A DNA stretch of 64,000 nt from Streptomyces sp. NBC_00289 (GTDB lineage Bacteria; Actinomycetota; Actinomycetes; Streptomycetales; Streptomycetaceae), in NCBI RefSeq assembly GCF_041435115.1, contig NZ_CP108046.1, positions 558,001 to 622,000 on the forward strand, read 5' to 3'. The notes beneath the pieces were generated by a model. That model was not told the origin of the DNA. It did not search any database and was given only the letters and a program-made list of their open reading frames with translations. The translations under genes and the position numbers were made by a program. This document shows, in pieces, positions 9,151-19,366 of the stretch; position 1 is the first letter of the stretch, and every line of letters starts with the position of its first letter.

Positions 9151-11864
9151 CGGTTGGGCGCGGCGATCGTCTGAGAGCGGCCGGTGATGTGGCCAAGTGC
9201 GTTAGCAAGTTCGCGGCGGGTGGTAACGCCGAGTTTGGTGTAGGCGTGGTGGAGATGGTTGTCGACCGTGCGCACGGACAGGTGCAGGGTGTCAGCGATG
9301 TCTTTGCTGGGAGTTCCGTGCGCGGCGAGCAGAGCGATCTCCCGTTCCCGAGCGGTCAGAGGGGAGACCGTTTCCGTTGTGGCCAGCAATGGCGTCCGGG
9401 CGCCCTGACAGCGGGCGGCACATGACTGTGCCTGCTGGCCAGCTGCTGCTGCGCGGCGTGTTTGACCGGTTTGCCGCGCAGCAGCGGCCGCTGCCATGGC
9501 AGCTTCTGCAGCCAGCAAATCAGCGCCTATCTCCTCCAGTTCGCCTGCCACCGCTAGCAGCTGCTCAGCGCGGCCAGAGGCCAGTGCTGCGACTAGTCGG
9601 GCACGGGCAGGTGCAAAGGCGCCGTCGCACCCTGCGGCCAGGTCGAAGAGTCGATCAGAAACGCTCTTTGGCCCACCGAGTCGTGCCAAATCCGTCAGCA
9701 ACAAAGCCTCGGAGGTAGCGTAACCACTGTCGCTGGCATCTTGGACTGCTTCGGCAAGCACAATTCGGGCTTGGGTCAGTTGGCCGCGCGACGCGAGCAG
9801 CCATGCTTCGCCGAGACGATCCTCCCCCGCAAAAGAACCCGTCGGTTGACATGCCATGGCCTCGGTCTGAAACTGCTCGGCGGCGTCCAGATCACCGAGC
9901 ACTGCTGTAGACGCAGCCAGACCTGCCAACACCAGACGTAGCGGTGTTATAGGGTAAGGGTTTCGGGCTAGCGCGGCAGCTTCAGCCCACCAGCGTCGTG
10001 CGGCGAAGGCATGCCCCGCAAGCCACTCGACACGGCCCAGGAGAAAACTTGCCCAAACCTGGACTGGGCGCACGGGAGCACGAGAGGCTGAGAGTTCGGC
10101 AACTGCCTTTTCTCCAATTATTCGAGCTTCAGCAAGTCTGCCACTTTCAGTTAGTGCAAGGACCTGGGCGGTAAGCTGAGTAGCGGGGTGCGGGGCGAGA
10201 GTTTGGTCTTCGAGTTCGAGGTGCACAGAATATGCGCGTTCGGCCCAAGTCAGTGCTTCAGATGTGCGCCCTGCATAGGAAAGTCCTAGGGACCTTGTCG
10301 ACGCTCCCATCAGCCATAGATGAATGTCAGGGAAGTAACGGGCATCTTTCGCCAAGGAATCGATGTCCTCCAGCAGTGCAAGACCACGGGCCGGCTGGCC
10401 GGAGACGACCAATATATAACTTTCAGCGATTCGAAGCAGCTCCTGACCAGCAGCGCTGGTTACCCTCATTCGGGCGGCCTCTGCAACTGCCAATGCCTGA
10501 ACTGAACGGCCGGCCATCCACTGGAGATTGAGCATACGGGTGATCGTTAGAGAGATCTTCTGATCTTCGTTGATCATCACAGAATCGGCGTCAGCCAGGA
10601 CTGCGTCCGCTCGCTCCCATCTACCGAGTTCCCACAGCGCCTCGCCCAAAAGCAGACGAGTCTGAGCGGTCCAGCAGCTTTCAGGTACTGCATCGATTAG
10701 GACGATGACCTGTTCGTAGTCATGAGCGTGCCGGGCAAGGCCCGCAGCTTGAAGAAGCAAGGCGGGGTCTGCGGTGCCTGTGGCTGCTAGTCGCCAGCTG
10801 GCAATATGTAGTGCATCATCTCGGCGCCGGGTACCGCGGGATTCGGCCCGCTGAACCTGCTGTAGCAAGGTGCGGCGACGAACCAGGTGAGGGATGTCAG
10901 CGCGAATAATCTCTCCATACAGCGGGTGGGCAAGTTGCAGGGTTGTACGGCGCCGGTCGGTGTCAATCTGGACGATCCCGGCTTCCTCCAGATCGGTCAG
11001 GACGACTGGGCCGGCCACCGCCTCGGCGTCCATGAGGGAAACGGGTCCGCACACGCTCAGGAGTTCCAGCACGGACCGCGCGCCCTCACCGACGGCAGCC
11101 AGCCGCACACCAATCAGCTCGGCCAGTCGTGGCGTGCCCGCGCGCCAGTCCCCGGCCAGTTCCCAGATTTCCCCGTCGCTGGCAAGTGAGCCCGCCTCCA
11201 AGGCGCCAACCACCAGTTCCCGCAGGTAGAGCACGTTCCCCCCTGCTGCGGTGTGCAGCTCTCGCAGGGCACGCCGTTTTACAGGCCGACCTAGAGCTGC
11301 CTGCAGTAGTACTTCTGCCTGCTTTTGGTCGAACGTCGAAAGGTCGATCCGGTGAACCGCATCCCCGCCGGTCAAAGCGTCGACTGCCTCCCTCACAGGT
11401 TCCCCGCTGCGTACGGTGCCGATGAGGCGGATCACACCGGCATCGAGCAACTGGCGGAGCAAAACCGCCGATGTCGAGTCCAGGAGGTGCAGATCGTCAA
11501 TCAACAGCACCCAACGCCGCCGCTCTGGTCCCACCAGCGAGCGGGCGACCTCGGCGAAGCCGGAGACCGGGTCAGACAAGTCGATTCCTGGCGGGATCAA
11601 GTGTGCGATCGCTCCCAGTGGTACCTCAGCCGCTGTCGCGGAAGCCGTCGCCCGCCCAGCCTTCCAGCCCTCGCCGACCGCTTGAGCAAGAAACTCCTCG
11701 GCCAACCGTGACTTGCCCACGCCCGCCGGTCCGAATACCACCACGCCCCGGTATCGGCGATCCCCCCAGGCTGTGGCGAAATCCGTCAACTCAGTGTCCC
11801 GACCTGCCAGCGGCCACCGCGCAACTCGGCTTCTCACTCCGTGACCGCCTTCCGATTTACCCAC
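9147..11864 (-). CDS. LAL-family LuxR transcriptional regulator (LAL-1)
   Basis: About 905 residues, the size of MalT/PikD-like LAL activators. The N-terminal AAA ATPase has Walker A GPAGVGKS (residues 45-52) and Walker B VLLIDDLHLLD (around 119-129). A long alpha-helical, TPR-like middle follows, and a C-terminal LuxR/FixJ HTH spans residues 836-891 (LTAREREIALLAAHG ... SVRTVDNHLHHAYTKLG). The annotated start is GTG at 11864. The GTG at 11837 has GGAAGG 10 bases upstream and gives VRSRVARWPL, aligning better with the paralogue at 16425, so it may be the true start. Such proteins bind ATP and activate secondary-metabolism or sugar-use genes; no target cluster is in the window. The sequence is intact despite the ruined surroundings. 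Confidence 0.95.
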   Translation of the reverse strand: MGKSEGGHGVRSRVARWPLAGRDTELTDFATAWGDRRYRGVVVFGPAGVGKSRLAEEFLAQAVGEGWKAGRATASATAAEVPLGAIAHLIPPGIDLSDPVSGFAEVARSLVGPERRRWVLLIDDLHLLDSTSAVLLRQLLDAGVIRLIGTVRSGEPVREAVDALTGGDAVHRIDLSTFDQKQAEVLLQAALGRPVKRRALRELHTAAGGNVLYLRELVVGALEAGSLASDGEIWELAGDWRAGTPRLAELIGVRLAAVGEGARSVLELLSVCGPVSLMDAEAVAGPVVLTDLEEAGIVQIDTDRRRTTLQLAHPLYGEIIRADIPHLVRRRTLLQQVQRAESRGTRRRDDALHIASWRLAATGTADPALLLQAAGLARHAHDYEQVIVLIDAVPESCWTAQTRLLLGEALWELGRWERADAVLADADSVMINEDQKISLTITRMLNLQWMAGRSVQALAVAEAARMRVTSAAGQELLRIAESYILVVSGQPARGLALLEDIDSLAKDARYFPDIHLWLMGASTRSLGLSYAGRTSEALTWAERAYSVHLELEDQTLAPHPATQLTAQVLALTESGRLAEARIIGEKAVAELSASRAPVRPVQVWASFLLGRVEWLAGHAFAARRWWAEAAALARNPYPITPLRLVLAGLAASTAVLGDLDAAEQFQTEAMACQPTGSFAGEDRLGEAWLLASRGQLTQARIVLAEAVQDASDSGYATSEALLLTDLARLGGPKSVSDRLFDLAAGCDGAFAPARARLVAALASGRAEQLLAVAGELEEIGADLLAAEAAMAAAAAARQTGQTRRAAAAGQQAQSCAARCQGARTPLLATTETVSPLTAREREIALLAAHGTPSKDIADTLHLSVRTVDNHLHHAYTKLGVTTRRELANALGHITGRSQTIAAPNR

Positions 11865-12000
11865 CTGATCGGGGCCTTGTGGGCCTCGGGGACCTGCACA
11901 CCCACACTACTCATGCTCTGCGATTGCCGAGCTCTCTTCCTCGTTCTCTTCAGATGTGAGGACTCCTCGCCACAGCGCCCACGGCAGTGTGTGAGCCGAA

Positions 12001-12165
12001 GCGGCAATCCCGCATGTCGTCCAGGCGGTGAAGATCCTTCGGCACCGCACCGATCTGAAGACCGGCAAGGTCACCCGGCAGACCGTCCACGCGATCACGG
12101 ATAGGACAGCACGCGAGGCATCGCCCCAGCTCATCGGCCGTATCGCCCGGTCCCAATGGGGCATC
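12001..12165 (+). pseudogene. ISAs1-family transposase, C-terminal fragment
   Basis: Reads AVKILRHRTDLKTGKVTRQT, VHAITDRTAREASPQLIG and RIARSQWGI, the segment around the conserved Trp-Gly/Thr region of ISAs1 transposases. Both sides are cut off, and on the right it runs directly into an IS1634-like fragment on the other strand. Confidence 0.65.
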
Positions 12166-12345
12166 GATCTCGTTCCAGGTCGATCCGGTGGTGGTTTCGG
12201 TGATGCGGATCAGCAGGGCGAGCCAGCAACACGATGACGTGCACCCGGATGCGTTCCTCGTGGCGGTGGTAGACCGGCCGCAGGTCGGAGGATCTGTTTC
12301 ATGTCGCGCCAGCGCAGGACGGTTGCAAGTTCCGGGATCGCGTAG
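12165..12345 (-). pseudogene. IS1634/IS4-like transposase fragment
   Basis: On the minus strand, in two frames, there is an arginine-rich stretch (Arg-Asp-Met-Lys-Gln ... Val-Tyr-His-Arg-type remains) followed by CCWLALLIRITETTTGSTWN, which I recognise from the C-terminal part of actinobacterial IS1634-type transposases. Too short to classify further. Confidence 0.45.
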
Positions 12346-12440
12346 ATCGTCGGTGTCGGCGGGAGTTGGCGCAGCAGACAGCACAGGCACGAGACCGGTG
12401 ATCATCAGGGTGTCTACGCCAGCTGATCACGTTGGGGTCC

Positions 12441-13494
12441 CGTGCCTGCCGCTTCGTCCTCCCCGATCCCTGTCGCCCTGGCGTAACTGGGCCCGTTCAC
12501 CAGCACGACACCGGCCGCCTGCGTGCCGGCCTCCAGCGCGTACCCGACCCGCGGTCGCGTCGCGGACGGTGGTATCCCCTGGCCGGCCTGCTGCTGGTCT
12601 GCGCCTGCACAGTCGTCTCCGGCGCCCGGACCATCACCGAGATCACCGCGTGGGGACAGCGCGCCACCACCACGGTGCTGAAACACCTCGGCATCCGCCG
12701 CCATCTGCCCGGACGTCGCCGGGCCCCGTCCCATGCCACCCTCACCCGGCTCCTGGCCGCCCTCGACGGCGATGCCCTGGACGCCGCGATCAGCACCTAC
12801 CTGGCCGGACACAACCACACCGACGCCCGGCACCACCGGCCAACGAGACAGCCGCCTTCCGTCCGCTGCTGGAACCCCTCGATCCGACCGGAACCGTGGC
12901 CACCTTCGACGCCCTGCACAGCGTCAAGGACCAGGTGCGCCGGCTCGTCCAGGAAAAGAAGGCCCACTGCATCGCGGTGATCAAGAAAACCCAGCCGACC
13001 GCGTCGGCCCAGGTCAAAGCCCTGCCGTGGGAACAGGTGCCCGTAGCGCACACAGTCTCCGGCACCGGGCACGGGCGGCGGGAATCCCGCTCGGTCAAGA
13101 CCACGGCCACCGCGGCGAACCTGGACCCGATCGCCTTCCCGCAAGCACGGCACGGCCCTACGCATCCACCGGCGCCGAGAAGAGAGTGGCAAGCGGCAGA
13201 CCCGGGAGACGATCTACGCCGTCACCAGCCTCGATACCCACCAGGCCAGCCCTGCCCAGCTGGGGCGGATACGTGCGCGGGCACCGGGCAATCAAAAATT
13301 CCAGCCACCATGTCAGAGATGTGGTGTTCGCCAAGGACGCCTCCACCGTCCACACCGGCAGCGCGCCGCGGGCAATGGCCGCTCTGCGGAACCTGGCCAT
13401 CGGCAGACTGCGGCCGCTGGAAGCGGACCACATCGCCAAGACCACCCAAGCGATCCGGGACATCAGCGACAGCCGCCCCCCACCGGGAACTTGA
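12441..13494 (+). pseudogene. ISAs1-family transposase, several frameshifts and a deletion
   Basis: The order of ISAs1 segments is kept but spread over three frames: YPLAGLLLVCACTVVSGART with EITAWGQRA (N-terminus), HLPGRRRAPSHATLTRLLAA, then after an internal deletion FRPLLEPLDPTGTVATFDAL and HCIAVIKKTQPTASAQVKAL, and finally NSSHHVRDVVFAKDASTVHT and MAALRNLAIGRL. The AVDGKSLRG segment with its catalytic Asp is missing. Inactive. Confidence 0.75.
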
Positions 13495-13584
13495 AGCCGC
13501 CCTGGACCCAGCCGCGCTCGACTTCCAGGAGCTGCTTGTAGCCGAGCAAGACCGCAGCCGACCGGGCGGCCCACATGCGGCCAG

Positions 13585-13865
13585 GGCTTCGGCATAGTCG
13601 CGTGACGCCCGGTTCGTGATCATCCGAGGCCAGGAGGGTGAGGGGGCGACGGGGGTTGCGGGCGTTGTGGTGGGGGCCTGGCCGCGGTGTTCTACGCTCC
13701 GGCTGTTCGGAGGGCTCCGATGGCGAGGTTGCGCCAGGTGGCCATCGCGCGGGGCGCGTTGTCGGTGTTCCAGCGGTCGCGGACAAGTTGGGCGAGCTCG
13801 GCCGGGGTGGCCTGCTCGTCGGTCAGGCTGGTGACGGCGTAGACCTCCTGCTTCGTCAGTACTTG
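13585..13865 (-). pseudogene. ISAs1-family C-terminal fragment with one terminal repeat
   Basis: The minus strand from about 13862 reads [31 protein letters not shown], then, after a deletion, [20 protein letters not shown] and a stop. The end near 13585-13615 (CAGGGCTTCGGCATAGTCGC) matches the terminal repeats at 19367 and 62907 except for one base there, so it is the right end of the same ISAs1 type. Confidence 0.65.
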
Positions 13866-14398
13866 AGGCTAAAATCCGTGCCGTCATCAACGGATGCCAA
13901 TGCTGCATGATGCTCCTCGCTGCCTGGGTGAGCCCCTGGATCATTAGGACACCAGCTGACGGCCCATGCGACCAAGAATGCTGCTTGCGTCAGCAGTACG
14001 CACGCTACGGCGATGTAAAGCAAGTCAATCACCCAAAGAACGTAGTATTACGAGTATATTCGCGACCGCCAACTAACTATAGATGGCAGCTTGAGATGCA
14101 TTCGAGCACATCACTTAGGCAAGCCCTGAGTAACGTACACTTGGGCATCCACACCCTTAAAAAGGGCGTGACGCTGACGGAATAAATTACGGCCAACTGT
14201 CCGCTTAAAGACGCGACGCTGGCGGGGAATTCGAGCAGTTCCTGTTCATCCTGGCTAACGCGCTGCGGCAGCGGCCGAGGCCGCTCTCGTAGAGTCCGAC
14301 AGCTCGGCCACTCTCACGAACACACCGAAACGAGCGGGACCCCTGCTGCACGCGACTCGATAAGTAGGGGGTGGTGTAACGTCCCAATATCAGCTGCG
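13866..14398. other. Intergenic region, no gene recognised
   Basis: About 530 bases, clearly richer in A/T than the flanking IS debris around 14000-14200. Open frames here have no recognisable protein features. A short hairpin-like stretch (CCCTTAAAAAGGG, 14153-14165) is the only structure I noticed. Confidence 0.5.
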
Positions 14399-15232
14399 TC
14401 AACTACGCTGCGACCAGGCACCAATCAGTGGCGGGAGCGTTTGAACGGCACACGCACCGATTGCCTCGTCACGGAGTCGCCCACCGAGCGTATCGATATC
14501 CAACTCTTCTGGGATTACCGCTCCTTGCCGCTCAAGCATGGGCAGGAGACTGCGCAATGTGTCCGCCAAATAGTGGTACCCAGGCCACGAAGGACCGCCC
14601 CCCATCGGTGTCGACATCATCAAGTGCGGTGCCGGCAGCCCGCCCTCAAGGTATTGGCTATAGAGATTTAGTCCCGCGCGGGTATCGGGCCCTCGCTCTG
14701 CTCCGTGCCGAGGAACCGCGTAACCCAGCACGCGTTCAAAGAGTGGAGTCGACGGATAGGAGACAGGTGGCGAACTGAGGTTAATTTCCTGGAAAGCCAC
14801 GACGCCACCGGGCTTCACGAGGCCAGCAGCTTTCCGCAACAGCGCCGCGGAGTCGGGAACGTACATAAGGATCCATCGCCCTGTCACGGCATCGAAGTCT
14901 TTCTCCAGAGAAACAGTCCGCACGTCTCCTTCGACGAACCTGACGTTGCCGTATCCCATGGTGGCGCAGCGCGTCCGCGCCACCTTGACGACCTCAGGGT
15001 TCTCATCCACGCCCAACACGGAGCCCTCAGGCCCTACAAGATCAGCCAAGAGCAAAGCGACATCACCGGCTCCACTGCCTACATCCAAGACCTTCATTCC
15101 TCTAGTGATGCCAGCAGCCTGCAAAAAGGCGCGAGTGTAAGGAGCGTAAATCGTGCCTTGAAAAATCAGGCGACGCGTCTCGGCCTCTGAGCGACCCAGA
15201 ACGTAATCGATCGGTTCTTTAGCGTTACTCAC
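14399..15232 (-). CDS. Class I SAM-dependent methyltransferase
   Basis: About 277 residues from the GTG at 15232, chosen because GGAGG lies 4 bases upstream; the open frame runs back to 15322 but has no ribosome site there. The SAM-binding motif I is VLDVGSGAGDVALLLADLVG, followed by the acidic loop VLGVDENPEVV and FVEGDVRTVSL. The fold matches methyltransferase domain families of the UbiE/Methyltransf_25 type. A plausible substrate-binding C-terminal part follows (SPPVSYPSTPLFERVLGYAV). It stands alone between LAL-1 and LAL-2, so a small-molecule substrate is likely but not identifiable from sequence. Confidence 0.88.
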   Translation of the reverse strand: MSNAKEPIDYVLGRSEAETRRLIFQGTIYAPYTRAFLQAAGITRGMKVLDVGSGAGDVALLLADLVGPEGSVLGVDENPEVVKVARTRCATMGYGNVRFVEGDVRTVSLEKDFDAVTGRWILMYVPDSAALLRKAAGLVKPGGVVAFQEINLSSPPVSYPSTPLFERVLGYAVPRHGAERGPDTRAGLNLYSQYLEGGLPAPHLMMSTPMGGGPSWPGYHYLADTLRSLLPMLERQGAVIPEELDIDTLGGRLRDEAIGACAVQTLPPLIGAWSQRS

Positions 15233-15679
15233 TGAACCTCCATATCTTGGGGTGCGTAGCTTCAGCATGAGTAGCCTCGAGTACAGCATGCACCTACGAG
15301 GAGGCCGAGCAATGAGTATCACCTACTCAGCCGCCGGACAGTAGCTGGCACTATCGAATTATGCAGATCGTGGCGGACAATACGCCTCCTCGCAGGAGTG
15401 GGTGGGAAGAGCCTTCAAGGTGGCCTCTCCCTAGGAAATTTCGGCACGCACGCGAAGTAGCTCTAATCAAACTCAATCGCCGTTCACACACGCGCGAACC
15501 CTGCCAACCCCTGCCCGATGGCTGCTGCAGCTGCGTGCCCACGCTAGACAGATCACGGCGACTTGACGTTACTTCATACTCTTGACTGTGGTCCTCTGCC
15601 CGTATATCCGTAAAGGAGTCGGATGCGGTGGCAGCAATTTCTTTGAAAATGGACTGCAGATTCTGCTGTGCTTCTTGCG
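15233..15679. other. Non-coding stretch downstream of IS5 debris
   Basis: About 450 bases upstream of the methyltransferase. It should hold that gene's promoter near 15240-15320. I recognise no protein segment; frames crossing it are antisense or tail ends of the IS5 remnant. Confidence 0.4.
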
Positions 15680-16080
15680 TTGCCCGAGTAGAAGGGAGGT
15701 CGGCGGCGATCCGGTCGCCCGGCAGAAGCGTCCCGTCCAGGATCAGTACACCTTCATCGATGCGGCCCGTACTGCTTCGGCGAGCGTGGGGGCGAGGCGG
15801 CCAGGACATTGACGGGCTCAATGATGTACCGATAGGCGGTGGTGGTTCCGATACCGAAGCTGGCTGTGAGCTGGGCATGGGCTCGCCTTGCGCAGGTGGG
15901 AAGAGGGCGAGCAGGGCCTGTCGTCCCGCACTCAGACGTCGCCATCGGATGCCAAGAGTTGCCGACGTTCCCTCAGGCGGCCGGCGAGGAAGCGGCAGGC
16001 GGCGCTGGCCACGGCCGGACGGGCACGCAAGCATGCGAAGCCTCTGGTGGAGACGGTCCTCTTGGTCGAAACCCAATGCC
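15680..16080 (-). pseudogene. IS5-family transposase remnant
   Basis: From 16076 downwards, in changing frames: LGIRWRRLSAGRQALLALF, the HTH piece AQLTASFGIGTTTAYRYI with EPVNVLAAS, and LILDGTLLPGDRIAADLP holding the first catalytic Asp. At least two frameshifts, and the catalytic C-terminal half is absent. Confidence 0.7.
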
Positions 16081-16424
16081 CAGGGACTTCATCCGTCTGT
16101 CAGGCCAACTGACGAGCCGCGACGGAAGACGGAAGTTGGAAAGGACTCACTGGGTGAAAGCCGGTGCTCAAGCCTCTCATCAGCGGTCTGTTGATGCCTT
16201 CATGCCCGGTGGTACCCGGAGGATGCAACAAGAGGAAGCACGCCGTGAGACCGCAAGATTCGTTACCGAGCCACGAAGGAAGTCAAAAGCTGGAGTGATG
16301 TATCCGTCGACTCCTGTGTGCTGTTGCAGACTGAGACGAGTACTGTGACTGGATGACGGTTGGGGTTTCGGCCGGTCTTCGTTGCGACGCTCCTCATCAG
16401 CGTCGATGATCAGGATGTGATGCG
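16081..16424. other. Upstream region of LAL-2
   Basis: About 340 bases without a recognisable gene between the IS5 remnant and the LAL-2 start. It presumably contains the LAL-2 promoter. No clear operator or hairpin was seen. Confidence 0.4.
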
Positions 16425-19091
16425 ATGAGAGTCGAGGACGCCCGTTGGCCGTTGGTCGGGCGTGAGGAGGAGCTGAAGGCGTTCTCCCTGGCTTTCGCGG
16501 GCAGGAAGGGCCGGGGATGGGTGATCCATGGGCCTGCGGGGGTCGGCAAGTCTCGGCTGGCCGAGGAAAGCCTGACAATTGCAAGACAGGCAGGTTACAG
16601 GACTGGGCGCGCCACGGCCACTGCGGCGGCCAGCACCGTGCCCTTGGGAGCTATTGCGCACCTGATCCCGGCCGGAGTGGATCTGTCGGACCCCGCTAAA
16701 GGGTTCCAGACCGCGGCTGCCGCGCTAACCGGGCCGCAGCGGCGTCGATGGGCGTTCTTGGTTGATGACGTCCATTTGCTGGACGCCACCTCCGCCATGC
16801 TGCTGCAGCAATTGATGGATGCTGGAGTGGTCCGCCTCATTGCCACCATTCGTAGCGGGGAGCGAGTCAACGATGCGGTCGCTGCCTTGCGGGACAGCGC
16901 CGAGCTGCAGCAGGTTGGCCTGGCTGAGCTTAACCAGTCCCAAGTCGAGCGGTTGCTCCAGACGGTGTTGGACGGACCCGTCGGCCGACTCACCCTGTAC
17001 CGCCTGCACATCAGCAGCGGCGGCAACATGCTGTATCTGCGCGAACTCGTTCTCGCAGCCCTGGCTGCCGGCACTTTGACTAACAGAGGTGGAGTGTGGG
17101 AGCTGGCCGAGCCCTCACTTTTGACCGTACGACTGACCGAGTTGATCGGTGAACGCTTGGCCTCCGCAGGCGAGACCGGAAGAGCGGTGCTGGAGATCCT
17201 CGCCCTGTGCGAACCACTGTCCATTACCGAGGCTATCCAAGCTGCCTCCCTGGAGGTCGTGACCGACCTCGAACGTGCGGGACTGATCCGCATCGGTCAC
17301 GACCGGCGACGAAGCGCGGTAACGCTGACCCACCCGCTATACGGAGAAGTGCTACGTACACAGTTGCCCACCCTGAACCGCCGTGCCGTGCTGCTGGCGC
17401 AGGCCGAGCGCATCGAAGCTTGCGGTGCCAGACGTCGTGGCGACGCGCTGCATATTGCCACCTGGCGCCTGGCCGCTACTGGCACCGCCGATCCCGCTCT
17501 CTTGGCCCAAGGTGCCACGCTTGCCCGCCATGCTCACGACTATCCCCAGGTCATCGCTCTCCTAAAGGCCCTGCCTGACCTGCATCAGACGTTCTCTACC
17601 CGACTACTGCTTGGGGAGTCGCTCCTTGAACTGGGCATGTGGGAACAAGCTGAGGCTGTTCTCATCAAGGCAGACAAGCAAGCCTCCACGGAACAGGAGA
17701 AACTGGCCGCAACGTTCATCCGAACGAATAATCTCTTCTGGACCGGCGCCCGTACTGCCGACGCTCTTGCGGTGAACGATGCCGCTCGCGCTTACATTGC
17801 CGACCCCGTGGGCCGGTACATGCTGCAGGTGAACGAGGCCTGCATACGCACGGTCTCGGGGCAACCGCTTATCGGTGTAGAACTGCTGAAAGACCTTGAG
17901 CACGACGTCAGGGAGGCGCCGGACGTCAACACGTGGCTGCAGGGCACCATGATGAAGTCTGCGGGGCTGGCAATGCGGGGGCGCGCGAGGGAAGCAGCTG
18001 CCCTGGCAGAACGCGGCTATGCCGTGCACGTACAGATCGATCGCCAAGCGCTCATAGCCCACCCTGCGTCGCAACTCAATTCACTTGTGATGGCGCTGAC
18101 GGAGGCCGGAGAGCTTACTGAGGCGCGGAAGATCGGTGAGGGCGCGTTTGCTGATCTCTTGGCAGCACGCGCTACGCTTCCCCGAGTTTGGGTAGCGTTC
18201 CACATGGGACGTGCGGAGTGGTTGGCTGGGCATCCGGCAGGAGCACGCCGCTGGTACGCGGAAGCCGCGGTGCTGGCCCAAAATCATGGCACGGCGCTGC
18301 ATCCCGTCCTCGCCGGGTTGGGAGCATCTGCGGCACTGTGCGGTGACCTTGAGGCAGCACAAGAGGCTCTGTCAGCGCTGGAAGATCATCAGCCTATGGG
18401 AATCCTCACTGGTGAGGAGCAACTCTGCGAGGCGTGGATTTTGGTAGCTCAGGGCCGAGTTGCACAGGCCAGGGACCGGCTCACCAGTGCAGCCGGGGCC
18501 GCCCGCGGTAGCGGTCACATCACTTCTGAGGCACTGCTCCTCACTGATATCGCTCGACTCGGCGGGGCTAAGGACGTTGTCGAACGGCTTGCCGAACTCG
18601 CCCAGCAGAGCGAGGGAGCACTGGCTGTAGCCCGCTCTCATCTGGCTGCCGCTTTGGCCGCCGACGATCCCGAAGGCCTCATGGCGGTTTCTGCTGAACT
18701 CGAAACGATGGGCGTGGATCTGCTTGCTGCCGAAGCTGCGAGCGCAGCTGCCGTAGCCTGGCGCCGAACCGGCCACAACCGGCGTGCAACACCAGCCGCC
18801 CAACAGGCCGCCACGCTCACAGCGCACTGTGAGGGTGCCCGCACGCCGCTGCTGGTCACGGCTGAATCCGCTGCGACGTTGACCGCCCGCGAACGCGAGA
18901 TTGCTCTACTGGCCGCGACCGGCACCGTCAGTAAGGACATAGCCGAGACGCTGGGGCTCTCGGTCCGCACTGTGGACAACCACCTTCACCACGCGTACTC
19001 GAAACTCGGTGTTACCACCCGTCGGCAACTCGCAGACACTCTTGGCGTCACCGCTCGCATCTCGTCCCGATCCGGCACCTCAAGTCCATAA
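16425..19091 (+). CDS. LAL-family LuxR transcriptional regulator (LAL-2)
   Basis: 888 residues, a clear paralogue of LAL-1 along its whole length. Walker A is GPAGVGKS (residues 36-43), Walker B is AFLVDDVHLLD, and the C-terminal HTH begins at residue 819 (LTAREREIALLAATG ... SVRTVDNHLHHAYSKLG). The start at 16425 (MRVEDARWPLVGREEEL) aligns with VARWPLAGRDTEL of LAL-1. The ribosome site is weak (AGGATG about 10 bases upstream). It is transcribed away from LAL-1, with the methyltransferase gene between them. The recognition helices of the two are nearly the same, so they may bind similar operators or counter each other. Regulon unknown. Confidence 0.95.
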   Translation: MRVEDARWPLVGREEELKAFSLAFAGRKGRGWVIHGPAGVGKSRLAEESLTIARQAGYRTGRATATAAASTVPLGAIAHLIPAGVDLSDPAKGFQTAAAALTGPQRRRWAFLVDDVHLLDATSAMLLQQLMDAGVVRLIATIRSGERVNDAVAALRDSAELQQVGLAELNQSQVERLLQTVLDGPVGRLTLYRLHISSGGNMLYLRELVLAALAAGTLTNRGGVWELAEPSLLTVRLTELIGERLASAGETGRAVLEILALCEPLSITEAIQAASLEVVTDLERAGLIRIGHDRRRSAVTLTHPLYGEVLRTQLPTLNRRAVLLAQAERIEACGARRRGDALHIATWRLAATGTADPALLAQGATLARHAHDYPQVIALLKALPDLHQTFSTRLLLGESLLELGMWEQAEAVLIKADKQASTEQEKLAATFIRTNNLFWTGARTADALAVNDAARAYIADPVGRYMLQVNEACIRTVSGQPLIGVELLKDLEHDVREAPDVNTWLQGTMMKSAGLAMRGRAREAAALAERGYAVHVQIDRQALIAHPASQLNSLVMALTEAGELTEARKIGEGAFADLLAARATLPRVWVAFHMGRAEWLAGHPAGARRWYAEAAVLAQNHGTALHPVLAGLGASAALCGDLEAAQEALSALEDHQPMGILTGEEQLCEAWILVAQGRVAQARDRLTSAAGAARGSGHITSEALLLTDIARLGGAKDVVERLAELAQQSEGALAVARSHLAAALAADDPEGLMAVSAELETMGVDLLAAEAASAAAVAWRRTGHNRRATPAAQQAATLTAHCEGARTPLLVTAESAATLTAREREIALLAATGTVSKDIAETLGLSVRTVDNHLHHAYSKLGVTTRRQLADTLGVTARISSRSGTSSP

Positions 19092-19109
19092 GCTTGTTTA
19101 GCAGTGAGT

Positions 19110-19310
19110 CTCCAGGCTTGAGATATGAGCAGGTCATCCCGCTCGCCGGCGTCGGCCTCGGCCTGCCGGATCCAGTTGCGCGGGGCTTCGTGATGCACGC
19201 CGAGATCCTCGGCCATACGGCGGATCACGGGCTTCGGCTCGGCAGTCCGGTACATCCGCACCGCACGCTCACGCAGCTCGTCGGGGTACTTCCAAGACCA
19301 CGGAGTTAAG
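19110..19310 (-). pseudogene. IS3-family OrfA fragment
   Basis: The minus strand from about 19300 begins YPDELRERAVRMYRTAEPKP and continues VIRRMAEDLGVHHEAPRNWI with RQAEADAGERDDLLIS before losing similarity near 19110. This is an OrfA HTH protein without its C-terminus, and no OrfB is nearby. Confidence 0.65.
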
Positions 19311-19366
19311 GGTTATCTGGCGTTGTCAAGGGTGGTTCGACGGGGTCTTGGAGGTGGGGTGTGAGC

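Noticed and set aside
13907..14185. 92-codon plus-strand ORF in the A/T-rich intergenic region
   Set aside because: No ribosome site and no conserved pattern; composition looks non-coding.
9147..19091. A biosynthetic gene cluster controlled by the LAL pair
   Set aside because: Apart from one methyltransferase there is no synthase, oxidoreductase or transporter in the interval.
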